The notes beneath the pieces are model-generated. The model had not been told where the DNA came from. It worked only from the letters and a program-made list of their open reading frames with translations, and did not search any database. Below are positions 19,386 to 28,034 of a stretch of 64,000 nucleotides of DNA, one piece after another (within the stretch, counting starts at the first letter, position 1; every line of letters begins with the position of its first letter). Source of the stretch: Alphaproteobacteria bacterium (lineage in GTDB: Bacteria > Pseudomonadota > Alphaproteobacteria > UBA9219 > RGZA01); contig JAKFVN010000002.1 of assembly GCA_021732145.1 (NCBI GenBank), positions 1-64,000 of the forward strand, written 5' to 3'. Made by a program: the position numbers and the translations under genes.

Positions 19386-19522
19386 CTTCAAGGCTGGCAA
19401 AATAATTTCAAGGCCTGCAATACGCATAGAACGGCACGCCGCGAACTGGCACGCTATTGCCATAGCAGTACTGCGATGAAATCATGGAGATAACGCAATA
19501 ATATCCTGGCATGTCGCATGGG

Positions 19523-19768
19523 TTATTGAGTGTCCAGCCCCGCGATGCACATGTCCCTGCATTTGGAATGCTTGGCGAAAGGAAGCACCCGGCATCCGCA
19601 TTGATCAGTATTCAGCCGGTTGGATTCACAGCCATAGGCAATCAGCAGCTTAGTGCGTAAATCGCCGGAAATGGTAGAAACCTTGAATGCCAGCCATTCC
19701 TGCACGGTTCGCGTCGGCACAAAATAAGCCTTGTTGATTGCATCATAATTATCGGTATAGGGCATCAA
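19523..19768 (-). CDS. Hypothetical Cys-containing small protein, possibly frameshifted
   Basis: 81-aa ORF; the +1 frame downstream continues as a Cys-rich reading frame (see findings). Confidence 0.35.
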   Translation of the reverse strand: MMPYTDNYDAINKAYFVPTRTVQEWLAFKVSTISGDLRTKLLIAYGCESNRLNTDQCGCRVLPFAKHSKCRDMCIAGLDTQ

Positions 19769-19784
19769 GCTTGATTATGCCTGT

Positions 19785-20813
19785 TTAACCGTATTGAACG
19801 GCCTTTTGCAGCGATGCCTTGCGGCGCGCAATCGGCATTTCCGGAAAAACATTGTCCAGCTCACCGCGCAATTTCGCTTGCTCCGCATCCTGCTCATCGC
19901 CCAAATAACGCATCGCCATTTGGGTTGCCACGCGCAAATACAACATGCGTGTTTTTTGATAATCGCGGCTGGTGAAAATACCATTGGGCGTCAGATATCC
20001 TTTTTCATCAAAGCCGCGACCTTGTTCCATCGCCTTGTAATACCCGCCGCTCATATCGTAATGGCCATTTGCAAAAATGGGCGTATCGGCATTATCAAAT
20101 GTTTCCAAAAATACGTCGGCTTTATCCATCGGCGCAGCATGCGCGCGGATGCGCTGAAATACTTCGCCAACGGCAGCGCGCCATGATGTGATGGTGCAGG
20201 TATTGGTGCTCGCGATGCGCGTAGTAATTTTTGAATGTGCAATCGCATCAAATTTTTCTGCAACATTATCCCACAAACCTTCGCGGCCCGCGCATGCTGC
20301 TTGCAGCTTCAAGCGGATATTCCACAGCGCCATTTGTTCCTGATTGATGGTATTACTATTGGCAAAGCCGCTCATCGGCATACGCTTGATGGGAATGTTC
20401 AGCGCAGCAGCTTGTTCCCTGCGCGTTGCGCCCGGAAACACCACATCAAAAATCTCGCCCATTGTGCCTTTTTGGGGCGGCTTTTGTTCATGGCTCGCTT
20501 GGGTTGGCGATGCTGCATACAGCTTATCGAATTCTTCTTTTGCTGCGGCAGGGTTTGCTTTCCAACCAGCGGTTTCAAACAATATTTTTTCCCAGCCCTT
20601 ATCAATCAGCCAAGGCTGGCTGGGGTGAACAGTGCCAGCAAAAACTTTGATGAGGTATTTGTCGGTGACGCCAAGCAACACCGCCATGTCCGCGCGGTAC
20701 ATATGCGCGCCCATCATGCGTTCGATGAAATTGCCAAGCGGCGATAATTCCGACGTATCGCTTCGGGTGCCCTGACCAATCATGGGTGGCTGTTGTTTGG
20801 TTTTGTCTAACAT
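19785..20813 (-). CDS. Hypothetical protein
   Basis: 342-aa ORF; MQPPMIGQGTRSDTSELSPLGNFIERMMGAHMYRADMAVLLGVTDKYLIKVF hints at an HTH-like segment. Confidence 0.7.
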   Translation of the reverse strand: MLDKTKQQPPMIGQGTRSDTSELSPLGNFIERMMGAHMYRADMAVLLGVTDKYLIKVFAGTVHPSQPWLIDKGWEKILFETAGWKANPAAAKEEFDKLYAASPTQASHEQKPPQKGTMGEIFDVVFPGATRREQAAALNIPIKRMPMSGFANSNTINQEQMALWNIRLKLQAACAGREGLWDNVAEKFDAIAHSKITTRIASTNTCTITSWRAAVGEVFQRIRAHAAPMDKADVFLETFDNADTPIFANGHYDMSGGYYKAMEQGRGFDEKGYLTPNGIFTSRDYQKTRMLYLRVATQMAMRYLGDEQDAEQAKLRGELDNVFPEMPIARRKASLQKAVQYG

Positions 20814-20925
20814 GGACGCAACCTAACCCAAAACTTCGAAACTAATAAGGGGTGTTAGGTAAGGGGTTTGTAATGCTACAGAAAATTGCTGGGAGAGGCA
20901 GGTGGGGCAGCGCCAAGGCAGTAAA

Positions 20926-21552
20926 TCAATAATTCATTGAATGTTGTATCTGCTTGTGCACATCACTTGGCTTAAGTATTTCATCTGGCTTTTTATCAAA
21001 CAATAAAAAATTAGAAATAAATGGATAAGTAATATGGTCGATTTTCCCTAACTTTATTTCACTATACTGCTCTCGTAACTCCATTAAAAGTCGACCAAGT
21101 ACATTCATCCCAGTTAATGACCCGTCATCGTTTGGTTTTGCACCCCAAAAGCTGTCCTTCATTGACTCCTCAACAATCGCTCGCTGCTCTGTCTTTTCTA
21201 ACACATAGCCAAATCGTGACCAATTTTGCATTAGCTTGGCTCGCAAACACCATCTCATAATGTTTATACGTACCGCGTCCCAATCTTCTCGCGTTTTATC
21301 CCTATATTTCTTACTTTTCATTTTAGCTGTCATCGGGCTTGGCTGGTCTATTATAAGCCGCTGGATGTCAGGATAATTTGGAAATCTACAAGCTTGATAA
21401 AGCGCCTCTGCTGTTTGTACACGTACATTTATAATCAAAATTGGAAAATCTGGAGCCATATTTGAAAGCGGCCCATACTCACCTGTTGTCGTGCGGAAGT
21501 AGACAACATCTTTTTTTAGATAGGTGCGTATTTGGTTTTCGTAATTAGCCAT
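20926..21552 (-). CDS. NADAR (YbiA/DUF1768-like) family protein
   Basis: GPLSNMAPDFPILIINVRVQTAEALYQACRFP..., MRWCLRAKL, FWGAKPNDDGSLTGMNVLGRLLMELR. ATG at 21552 overlaps the upstream stop (TGATG). Confidence 0.88.
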   Translation of the reverse strand: MANYENQIRTYLKKDVVYFRTTTGEYGPLSNMAPDFPILIINVRVQTAEALYQACRFPNYPDIQRLIIDQPSPMTAKMKSKKYRDKTREDWDAVRINIMRWCLRAKLMQNWSRFGYVLEKTEQRAIVEESMKDSFWGAKPNDDGSLTGMNVLGRLLMELREQYSEIKLGKIDHITYPFISNFLLFDKKPDEILKPSDVHKQIQHSMNY

Positions 21553-22532
21553 CAATTTGTTTTTCGCGGAAAAAGTGGATACCAAGGATTCCCTGCCCAA
21601 AATGCAAGCGGGGCATTGTTGGGACAATTGCGATAAGTAACAAATGTTGACCCAAACCCCAAGGTTTGCAAAACCATATCGCCTAATGGGCGAGCATAGG
21701 TTGGCAACCGAGGGGAATCTATTCTTATTTTGCAGCCCTTCATTAGTAATTGTTGTTCTAAAAGATGGCGACCATTTTCTGTAGAAAAAATACCGAGCCT
21801 GCCAGTACTTCCTGGCCTGCGAAGTGTTGGTTCATATTTTAGACTTGCAGCATATGTTTCTGTTGGCCCATCTTTTGGAATTACAGTGGGGCGAAGAACA
21901 TCAGATTCATATATGTAGTACTTTCTATCTTCAAGTATATGCATAGCCCACCAGTAGAGCTGCATTTTCTTACCCGTCTTTTCCATAGCTTTAATAAGTG
22001 ATTGTTTAGCATAATACTGACCACCTGAATGACCAACAATCACAATTACATGAACAACGGTTTCATTAGGCGCAGTAGTTTCAAGCCATTTTGACAGTCC
22101 ATTTATTATAGTTGTGCCTGTAAATATACCATCATCTATATATACATATTGGCTAGGACTTTTACCGCACTGAGCAAGCTCGAGACCCGTTATCTCCTTA
22201 AGTGGTTTTGCAAATAACGCGAGAAACTCGCGCTGGCTTCTACCGCGGGTTTGTACATCTAAAAATTTTGTGGCATTCCAAAAAGTTCTTGGGTTGCCTC
22301 CGGTCAACTTGTCATTAGTCACCAATGAGGAAAGAAATCTTTCAACTTTGCTTTTTGGAACATACGTACGACCAAGAACATGGTGCATCTCATTTAAAAG
22401 ATCGTCCTGCACAGCTTTATCAAACTGAGATAGCCATTTTTCTACATGGGCTGCATCAGGTGCTGGTATCTCGTCGATGCGGTAATCGGAAATTATTGCT
22501 GCTGTTGCTTTAAGTAGTGCAGAAGTAGGCAT
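21552..22532 (-). CDS. Phosphoribosyltransferase-like protein of conflict-system type (PRTase-like)
   Basis: YVYIDDGIFTGTTIINGLSKWLE resembles a PRPP-loop (DDxxxTGxT) after a hydrophobic strand; large accessory regions. Confidence 0.65.
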   Translation of the reverse strand: MPTSALLKATAAIISDYRIDEIPAPDAAHVEKWLSQFDKAVQDDLLNEMHHVLGRTYVPKSKVERFLSSLVTNDKLTGGNPRTFWNATKFLDVQTRGRSQREFLALFAKPLKEITGLELAQCGKSPSQYVYIDDGIFTGTTIINGLSKWLETTAPNETVVHVIVIVGHSGGQYYAKQSLIKAMEKTGKKMQLYWWAMHILEDRKYYIYESDVLRPTVIPKDGPTETYAASLKYEPTLRRPGSTGRLGIFSTENGRHLLEQQLLMKGCKIRIDSPRLPTYARPLGDMVLQTLGFGSTFVTYRNCPNNAPLAFWAGNPWYPLFPRKTN

Positions 22533-22668
22533 TTACTTCTCCTGTAATAATTGCTGAGGTCCTAGTTTCACAAAAGCCTAATAAAACATTCAACCTTATC
22601 GCTTAGCAGTCAAACCAAAACACCTTTAAAATCAATTTTCAACTTCTGGTTGTTCATGACATGAAAAT

Positions 22669-22742
22669 TACATACTATTGTATGTGTTTCACGTGAAACA
22701 TTTTTGATAAGTCATTGTTTTAAAATATCATTTTGAAAAATA
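22669..22742. repeat. parS-containing repeat, copy 1
   Basis: ~74 bp, first 36 nt identical to copy 2 at 24812-24885. Confidence 0.85.
22685..22700. promoter_or_regulatory. parS site (ParB-binding palindrome)
   Basis: TGTTTCACGTGAAACA, perfect 16-bp palindrome matching the bacterial parS consensus; parAB ~11 kb away. Confidence 0.92.
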
Positions 22743-22746
22743 CCTT

Positions 22747-22797
22747 GCGCCCGAGCGGTTGCGCCTTTTGGCGCAGAGCGAATGGCGAAAAAATATG
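22747..22797 (+). repeat. Palindromic element, copy upstream of mnmG
   Basis: CGCCCGAGCGGTTGCGCCTTTTGGCGCAGAGCGAATGGCGAAAAAATATGC. Confidence 0.9.
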
Positions 22798-22841
22798 CAG
22801 GTCTTGTTTTGAACCGTCAAAAAATATATGTTCCGCGCATA

Positions 22842-24707
22842 ATGAATAGCAAACTCAAATTCGATGTCGTCGTTGTAGGCGGTGGTCATGCGGGCTGTGA
22901 TGCCGCGGCTGCGGCTGCGCGCGCGGGTGCCAAAACCCTGCTTGCGACCCATAAGGTTGAAACCATCGGCGAGATGTCCTGCAACCCCGCCATCGGTGGT
23001 TTGGGCAAGGGCCATCTGGTGCGTGAGATTGACGCGCTTGACGGGGTGATGGGCAGGGTGGCTGATGCCGCGTCCATCCAGTTCCGTTTGCTGAACCGCT
23101 CCAAGGGCCCAGCCGTTAGAGGCCCACGCGCCCAAGCTGACCGCAAGCTTTACCGCCAGCATATGCAGGAAGCCCTGAACGCGCAGGAAAACCTGACTAT
23201 TTTGCCTTTGGCGATTGAAGATATGCTGCTGGATGAGACAGGGAATATCCGCGCCGTAGTGGCGGCCGATGGCACTGAAATCGCCTGCGGCGCAGTGGTT
23301 TTAACAACGGGTACGTTCCTTCGCGGCCTCATCCATCAGGGGGAAACCAAGACCCCGGCAGGGCGGGTGGGCGAACAGCCGTCTATGGGTCTGTCGGACA
23401 GTTTGGAACGCTTTGGCTTTCCCTTGGGTCGCCTGAAAACGGGTACCCCAGCGCGCCTCGATTCCAAGACGATTGACTGGGCGGGCCTCGAGATGCAACC
23501 CGCTGATGATGCGCCCTATTACTTCAGCACTCTGACGACCAAAACGGCGAATCAGCAGATTGCCTGCGGGATTACCTATACCTCCCCTGAGGCACATAAA
23601 ATCATCACCGATAACATCCACCGCGCGCCAATGTATTCCGGCCAAATTCAGGGAACGGGGCCGCGCTATTGCCCGTCTATCGAAGACAAGGTCGTGCGCT
23701 TTGCCGAGAAGGAACGCCACCAGATTTTCCTCGAGCCGGAAGGCTTGGATGATGACACGATTTACCCCAATGGCATTTCAACCTCCCTGCCGATTGATGT
23801 GCAGGATGCCTTTGTGCGGGCGATTGGCGGGCTGAAAAACGTGCGCTTTATCCGCTATGGCTATGCGATTGAATATGACTTTGTGGATCCGCGCGAACTC
23901 AAGCAAACCCTTGAGACCAAGCGCGTGCCGGGCCTCTTTCTAGCTGGGCAAATCAACGGCACCACCGGTTATGAAGAAGCAGCCGCGCAGGGTGTTGTGG
24001 CAGGCCTAAACGCCGCCATGAAGACCTCGGCTTCCGCCCCCGTAATCCTCGACCGCTCTCAGGCCTATATCGGGGTGATGATCGATGATCTGATTACTCG
24101 CGGGACGAACGAGCCCTACCGTATGTTCACCAGCCGCGCCGAATATCGCCTAAGCTTGCGGGCGGATAATGCTGACCAGCGCCTGACGGCTTTGGGTATG
24201 CAAATCGGCTGCATCGGGGAGGAGCGTTCGAAGGCCTTTACCCAGAAAGCCTCGGCACTGGAAGAGGCAAGGGAATTGGCGAAAAGCCTTTCCGCTACCC
24301 CGCATGAGCTGGTGAAGATGGGGCTGACCGTCAATCAGGACGGCGTGCGCCGCAACGCCTATGACCTGCTGTCTTCAGGCGTTGAATACGCCCAGCTTTG
24401 CGAAATTTGGCCACAGCTAAAAGCGCTTAGCCCAGAGATTGCGGAGCAGGTGGAGATTGACGGCAAATATGCCGGATACATGGAACGCCAGGATGCCGAC
24501 ATCAAAGCCTTCCTTCGCGATGAGGCGATGCTGCTGCCAGCCGATTTGAACATTGATGAGGTCGGCAGCCTATCCGCCGAAATCCGCCAGAAGCTCAAGA
24601 CCGTAAAGCCCGCAACGATAGGGGCGGCAGCACGTATTCCCGGGATTACGCCCGCCGCCATTATCTCCCTTTTGCGCCACGTAAAGCGTGTGAAAAAGGC
24701 CGCTTAA
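22842..24707 (+). CDS. mnmG: tRNA uridine-5-carboxymethylaminomethyl(34) synthesis enzyme MnmG
   Basis: [64 protein letters not shown] 22842 preferred over 22782, which lies in a palindromic repeat. Confidence 0.96.
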   Translation: MNSKLKFDVVVVGGGHAGCDAAAAAARAGAKTLLATHKVETIGEMSCNPAIGGLGKGHLVREIDALDGVMGRVADAASIQFRLLNRSKGPAVRGPRAQADRKLYRQHMQEALNAQENLTILPLAIEDMLLDETGNIRAVVAADGTEIACGAVVLTTGTFLRGLIHQGETKTPAGRVGEQPSMGLSDSLERFGFPLGRLKTGTPARLDSKTIDWAGLEMQPADDAPYYFSTLTTKTANQQIACGITYTSPEAHKIITDNIHRAPMYSGQIQGTGPRYCPSIEDKVVRFAEKERHQIFLEPEGLDDDTIYPNGISTSLPIDVQDAFVRAIGGLKNVRFIRYGYAIEYDFVDPRELKQTLETKRVPGLFLAGQINGTTGYEEAAAQGVVAGLNAAMKTSASAPVILDRSQAYIGVMIDDLITRGTNEPYRMFTSRAEYRLSLRADNADQRLTALGMQIGCIGEERSKAFTQKASALEEARELAKSLSATPHELVKMGLTVNQDGVRRNAYDLLSSGVEYAQLCEIWPQLKALSPEIAEQVEIDGKYAGYMERQDADIKAFLRDEAMLLPADLNIDEVGSLSAEIRQKLKTVKPATIGAAARIPGITPAAIISLLRHVKRVKKAA

Positions 24708-24743
24708 TATATTCAAACGCCGCCTATAATCTTTATGGGGCTT

Positions 24744-24776
24744 CGCTCGCATAAGCTCGCGGACGACTTCGTCGTC
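24744..24776. repeat. Double-hairpin element downstream of mnmG (possible terminator)
   Basis: CGCTCGCATAAGCTCGCGGACGACTTCGTCGTC; GACGA-CTTCG-TCGTC stem. Confidence 0.45.
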
Positions 24777-24811
24777 TTGATACACCAAAAGGTTGTATAG
24801 AAAGCGGCCAA

Positions 24812-24885
24812 TACATACTATTGTATGTGTTTCACGTGAAACATTTTCGATAAATCATTGTTTCACAACACTATTTTAAAAAACA
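24812..24885. repeat. parS-containing repeat, copy 2
   Basis: Near-identical to 22669-22742, also with ACATACTATTGTATGT immediately upstream of the parS palindrome. Confidence 0.85.
24828..24843. promoter_or_regulatory. parS site (ParB-binding palindrome)
   Basis: TGTTTCACGTGAAACA exact second copy. Confidence 0.92.
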
Positions 24886-24897
24886 CTCTTGTGAGTG

Positions 24898-25503
24898 TCA
24901 AGCGGCGTGTCTCGCCTCCAGCGTTTGGATTTTTGCCTTTGCCGCCGCCAAAGATTCTGCGCGTTTTTCAGGGCCATAGCCGACGCCTTCGATGGCCAGC
25001 GTTTCAATATCGGTGATGCCAAAGAAACCGAGGACAGCGCGCAGATAACTTTCCTGATGTTCAATTGCCTGCAACGGCCCAGATGAATAAATCCCGCCGC
25101 GACCCAGCACGAGAATGGCCTTCTTGCCCTTCAATAATCCTTCAGGGCCAACGGCGCTGTAATTGAAGGTGAGGCCCTTGCGAGCGATATGGTCAATCCA
25201 CGCCTTCAATACCGAGGGCAGGCTAAAATTATACATCGGCGCTTCAATCACCAGAATATCGCTGGCTAATACTTCGCCCACAAGTTCGCGGGAAAGGGCG
25301 AGTTCCGGCGCATCCGGATTGGTGTACATCACATCAACGAAGGCGGGGGTAAGGTGGGGAACTGGGTTTTGCACAAGGTCACGGGTGATGACCTTCGCGC
25401 CCTTATGCGCGCGCTGCAACTCATCCACCGTCGCTTGGCCGATTTCACGGCTGACGGAAGTGTGGAGATTGCTGCTGGATGCGATGTGGAGAATGGTGGT
25501 CAT
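24898..25503 (-). CDS. azoR: FMN-dependent NADH-azoreductase
   Basis: TILHIASSSNLHTSVSREIG, EAPMYNFSLPSVLKAWIDHIARKGLTF, LGFFGITDIETLAIEG. Confidence 0.93.
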   Translation of the reverse strand: MTTILHIASSSNLHTSVSREIGQATVDELQRAHKGAKVITRDLVQNPVPHLTPAFVDVMYTNPDAPELALSRELVGEVLASDILVIEAPMYNFSLPSVLKAWIDHIARKGLTFNYSAVGPEGLLKGKKAILVLGRGGIYSSGPLQAIEHQESYLRAVLGFFGITDIETLAIEGVGYGPEKRAESLAAAKAKIQTLEARHAA

Positions 25504-25589
25504 GATACTGTCCTTCTTGCAAATGGGGTTATGAATGATTACATAGTTACAGATAGTAACTGCCAAACCCCCTGCAAGGAGGCACTTTC

Positions 25590-25979
25590 ATGTCACCAAG
25601 TAACACGAATGTTCGTGCCAAGAGATTGCCTGAACATGATTGCGCAACCGTGCGCCGCGTGGTGGATCGCATTGGCGATAAATGGAGTTTGTACTTAATC
25701 GGCACGCTGAAAGACGGGCCGATGCGCTTTAATGAAATCGCGCGCAACATCGAAGGGATTTCACAGCGCATGTTGACGCTGACGCTGCGCGGCCTTGAAC
25801 GCGATGGATTGGTATCGCGCAAAGTTTATCCAACCAAGCCGCCAAGCGTTGAATATGTGCTGACAGATTTAGGCCGTACGTTGTTGGAGCCCGTGAATGG
25901 ATTAGTGTTGTGGGCGCAAAAAAATACTACGCAAATTTTACAGTCGCAGGAAAAATTCGATAAGAAAACCGCGACGTAA
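25590..25979 (+). CDS. HxlR-family transcriptional regulator
   Basis: VRRVVDRIGDKWSLYLIGTLKDGPMRFNEIARNIEGISQRMLTLTLRGLERDGLVSRKVYPTKPPSVEYVLTDLG; divergent from azoR. Confidence 0.95.
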   Translation: MSPSNTNVRAKRLPEHDCATVRRVVDRIGDKWSLYLIGTLKDGPMRFNEIARNIEGISQRMLTLTLRGLERDGLVSRKVYPTKPPSVEYVLTDLGRTLLEPVNGLVLWAQKNTTQILQSQEKFDKKTAT

Positions 25980-25984
25980 CTTTG

Positions 25985-26011
25985 CTGTCAGTCAGCACAG
26001 TTAACAACAAG
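25985..26011. repeat. 27-bp direct repeat, left copy
   Basis: CTGTCAGTCAGCACAGTTAACAACAAG, identical at 27080-27106. Confidence 0.92.
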
Positions 26012-26031
26012 CAACAAGGTGTTGGATAATA

Positions 26032-26994
26032 TTAAGCGCTTGGTCGGTTTGTAAACAGTGGTCGAAAAGCCCTATCAAACTTTTCCAAAGTATCCTGCAA
26101 CCAAGCAAACTGCTCAGGCCAATCTTTTTCCTCATAAGGATCGCAAGGTTTATATAGACGAACACGAGATGCTTTTTTGTCCAGCATCTCACGCCATTCA
26201 AGTTCCGAACCAATGATAGCTTCAACATTATCTTTATGTTTGATTACTTCATTAAAAAGGATTTTTGCATCCTCAGAATTAATTGTGAGTCCGACGCCGA
26301 TTTTGTCCTCACGAGTAATAATAAGCGCAGAAGTGTGAGCCTTGCTCGTACCAATTCCAAAACTATACCAATGGTCGCGTGAAGGTTTTTGTGGACGTAG
26401 TTTGCTTTTTTGCTCCTGTAAATAGCCACGGAAAGCGGTCCAATATCTAATGCGGAGGTTTTGAGAAGGAGTTTCACTGTCCTCTTCCGTTAAGCTCTCT
26501 GCTTGTTGGCGAACAGTCGCTTCCCAATCGTTTGGCTGGCAGATGATATTAAATCTAGGCGCAGCAGGAGAGTCACCGATTTTCCATAACTCAACCTCAA
26601 GACCAAAAAAGCGCACGGACTTATCTGCCATTTGGTTAAGCCAATCAAGCGCGGCCCGATGCTCTTCACAAAATTCACGGGATATCCAAACGATGGTCTT
26701 TGCTTTAAGTCCTGACCCATAAGTCAAAAGCTGACCAAGGTGTTTATGGTCGGTCTTTTCAATCTGATTTTCGATTACAACCCAATGGTCATTTTCAGCC
26801 GTGTTTTTGCAAAGTATATCTGCGCGAAACGGGCCAACAAATTGCTCTTGAGCCTCTAATTCTAGGTCAATACCAAGTGTTTCACCTAAAATTTCTAGGT
26901 TTTCCTTTTCGGCCAGCCACGGGGTAAAGCCGCGGTCTTCTGTCGTCCACACAGTGCGTAAATCTACACGTTCAATACGGCCAAGTTTTTCCAT
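26032..26994 (-). CDS. DUF4268-type protein with PD-(D/E)XK-nuclease-like N-terminal domain
   Basis: FVGPFRADILCKNTAENDHWVVIENQIEKTDHKHLGQLLTYGSGLKAKTIVWIS, then a DUF4268-like C-terminal region (NLRIRYWTAFRGYL..., WREMLDKKASRVRLY). Confidence 0.82.
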   Translation of the reverse strand: MEKLGRIERVDLRTVWTTEDRGFTPWLAEKENLEILGETLGIDLELEAQEQFVGPFRADILCKNTAENDHWVVIENQIEKTDHKHLGQLLTYGSGLKAKTIVWISREFCEEHRAALDWLNQMADKSVRFFGLEVELWKIGDSPAAPRFNIICQPNDWEATVRQQAESLTEEDSETPSQNLRIRYWTAFRGYLQEQKSKLRPQKPSRDHWYSFGIGTSKAHTSALIITREDKIGVGLTINSEDAKILFNEVIKHKDNVEAIIGSELEWREMLDKKASRVRLYKPCDPYEEKDWPEQFAWLQDTLEKFDRAFRPLFTNRPSA

Positions 26995-27079
26995 TTTTAA
27001 CCCACTAGCGAAAAGCGCAATGACTAAGAAAAAAGGCTATCACACGGAATAGCTGGCAACAATCCCATAGGCACTTTTA

Positions 27080-27106
27080 CTGTCAGTCAGCACAGTTAAC
27101 AACAAG
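27080..27106. repeat. 27-bp direct repeat, right copy
   Basis: CTGTCAGTCAGCACAGTTAACAACAAG. Confidence 0.92.
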
Positions 27107-27113
27107 TAGGCGC

Positions 27114-28034
27114 CTAAATGTTATGCCGATACACGATGTGCTGATGCGCGATGCCTTGCTTGTGCAGCGTGCGGTGTGCTTCTTCCATCTCCGCTAAGCG
27201 CTTTGGCTTCATTTCATGGCGGTGCAATTTATCGCTGATAACGCGCGCAACGCCCACCTGAATAACGCCTTCCGTGCATGAATAACATGGGTCTGCGGTG
27301 GTGATGAGAATGCTGTCTTTGAAGAGGCCGCTGAGGCGTCCTTGCTTTGCGATACGGTCAAGGAATTTGAGACGGCGCTGCGCCATTTTATGCGGCGAGA
27401 TAAAATCCTTATTCCGTAATTCTTCGCGGCGAAGATGTGCGCGTTTCTTGATGCTGTCTTTGCTGCGCAGAACCAAATGCGTTTTCAAAACATCATGACC
27501 AACGGCTTTGGCAATCGCTGCGGGCTCTGCGCAAATGTTGAATGCAGCGCGGCCCTGCGTATAGGTCAGGTGCTTGCGTTGCAATTTATCGGATGGCTCC
27601 ATTTCATCCATCCAGAAATTCGCCGCTGCAAAACCAATCAGCTTGTTATCTGGGTTCACATAAACAACACCGGGGCCCTTGGCAGGATTATGCCGCATGC
27701 TTTGCACGACATGCGCCAGCGCCATCCATGCCTGCACGATATCATCATCTTTTTCCCAGCCCTTACCGCCGAGTGCAGATATTTTCTTGGCAATCGCTGT
27801 GAGCTTAGGTGACATCGCTTCACGCACTGTTTCCACTTCGCTGATATAGCCCATCATGGTGCTGCCATAGCTTTCCAGCGTTGCTTCATCTGGCTGCGCA
27901 TCATCCGGCTTTTCCGGCATTCTGATTTTCGGCACCAGCTCGGCATAGGGCGCGAGGCGGCGCGTGATTTCTTCCTTGGCTTCCGCAAGGAGCGCTAAAA
28001 TAGTGTCCAATTGGGCTTTGCGTGCTTGGGTCAT
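27114..28034 (-). CDS. CDA-fold nucleoside/nucleotide deaminase-like protein
   Basis: FNICAEPAAIAKA ... TTADPCYSCTEGVIQVGVARVI match the Zn-binding (C/H)AE and PCxxC motifs. Confidence 0.75.
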   Translation of the reverse strand: MTQARKAQLDTILALLAEAKEEITRRLAPYAELVPKIRMPEKPDDAQPDEATLESYGSTMMGYISEVETVREAMSPKLTAIAKKISALGGKGWEKDDDIVQAWMALAHVVQSMRHNPAKGPGVVYVNPDNKLIGFAAANFWMDEMEPSDKLQRKHLTYTQGRAAFNICAEPAAIAKAVGHDVLKTHLVLRSKDSIKKRAHLRREELRNKDFISPHKMAQRRLKFLDRIAKQGRLSGLFKDSILITTADPCYSCTEGVIQVGVARVISDKLHRHEMKPKRLAEMEEAHRTLHKQGIAHQHIVYRHNI

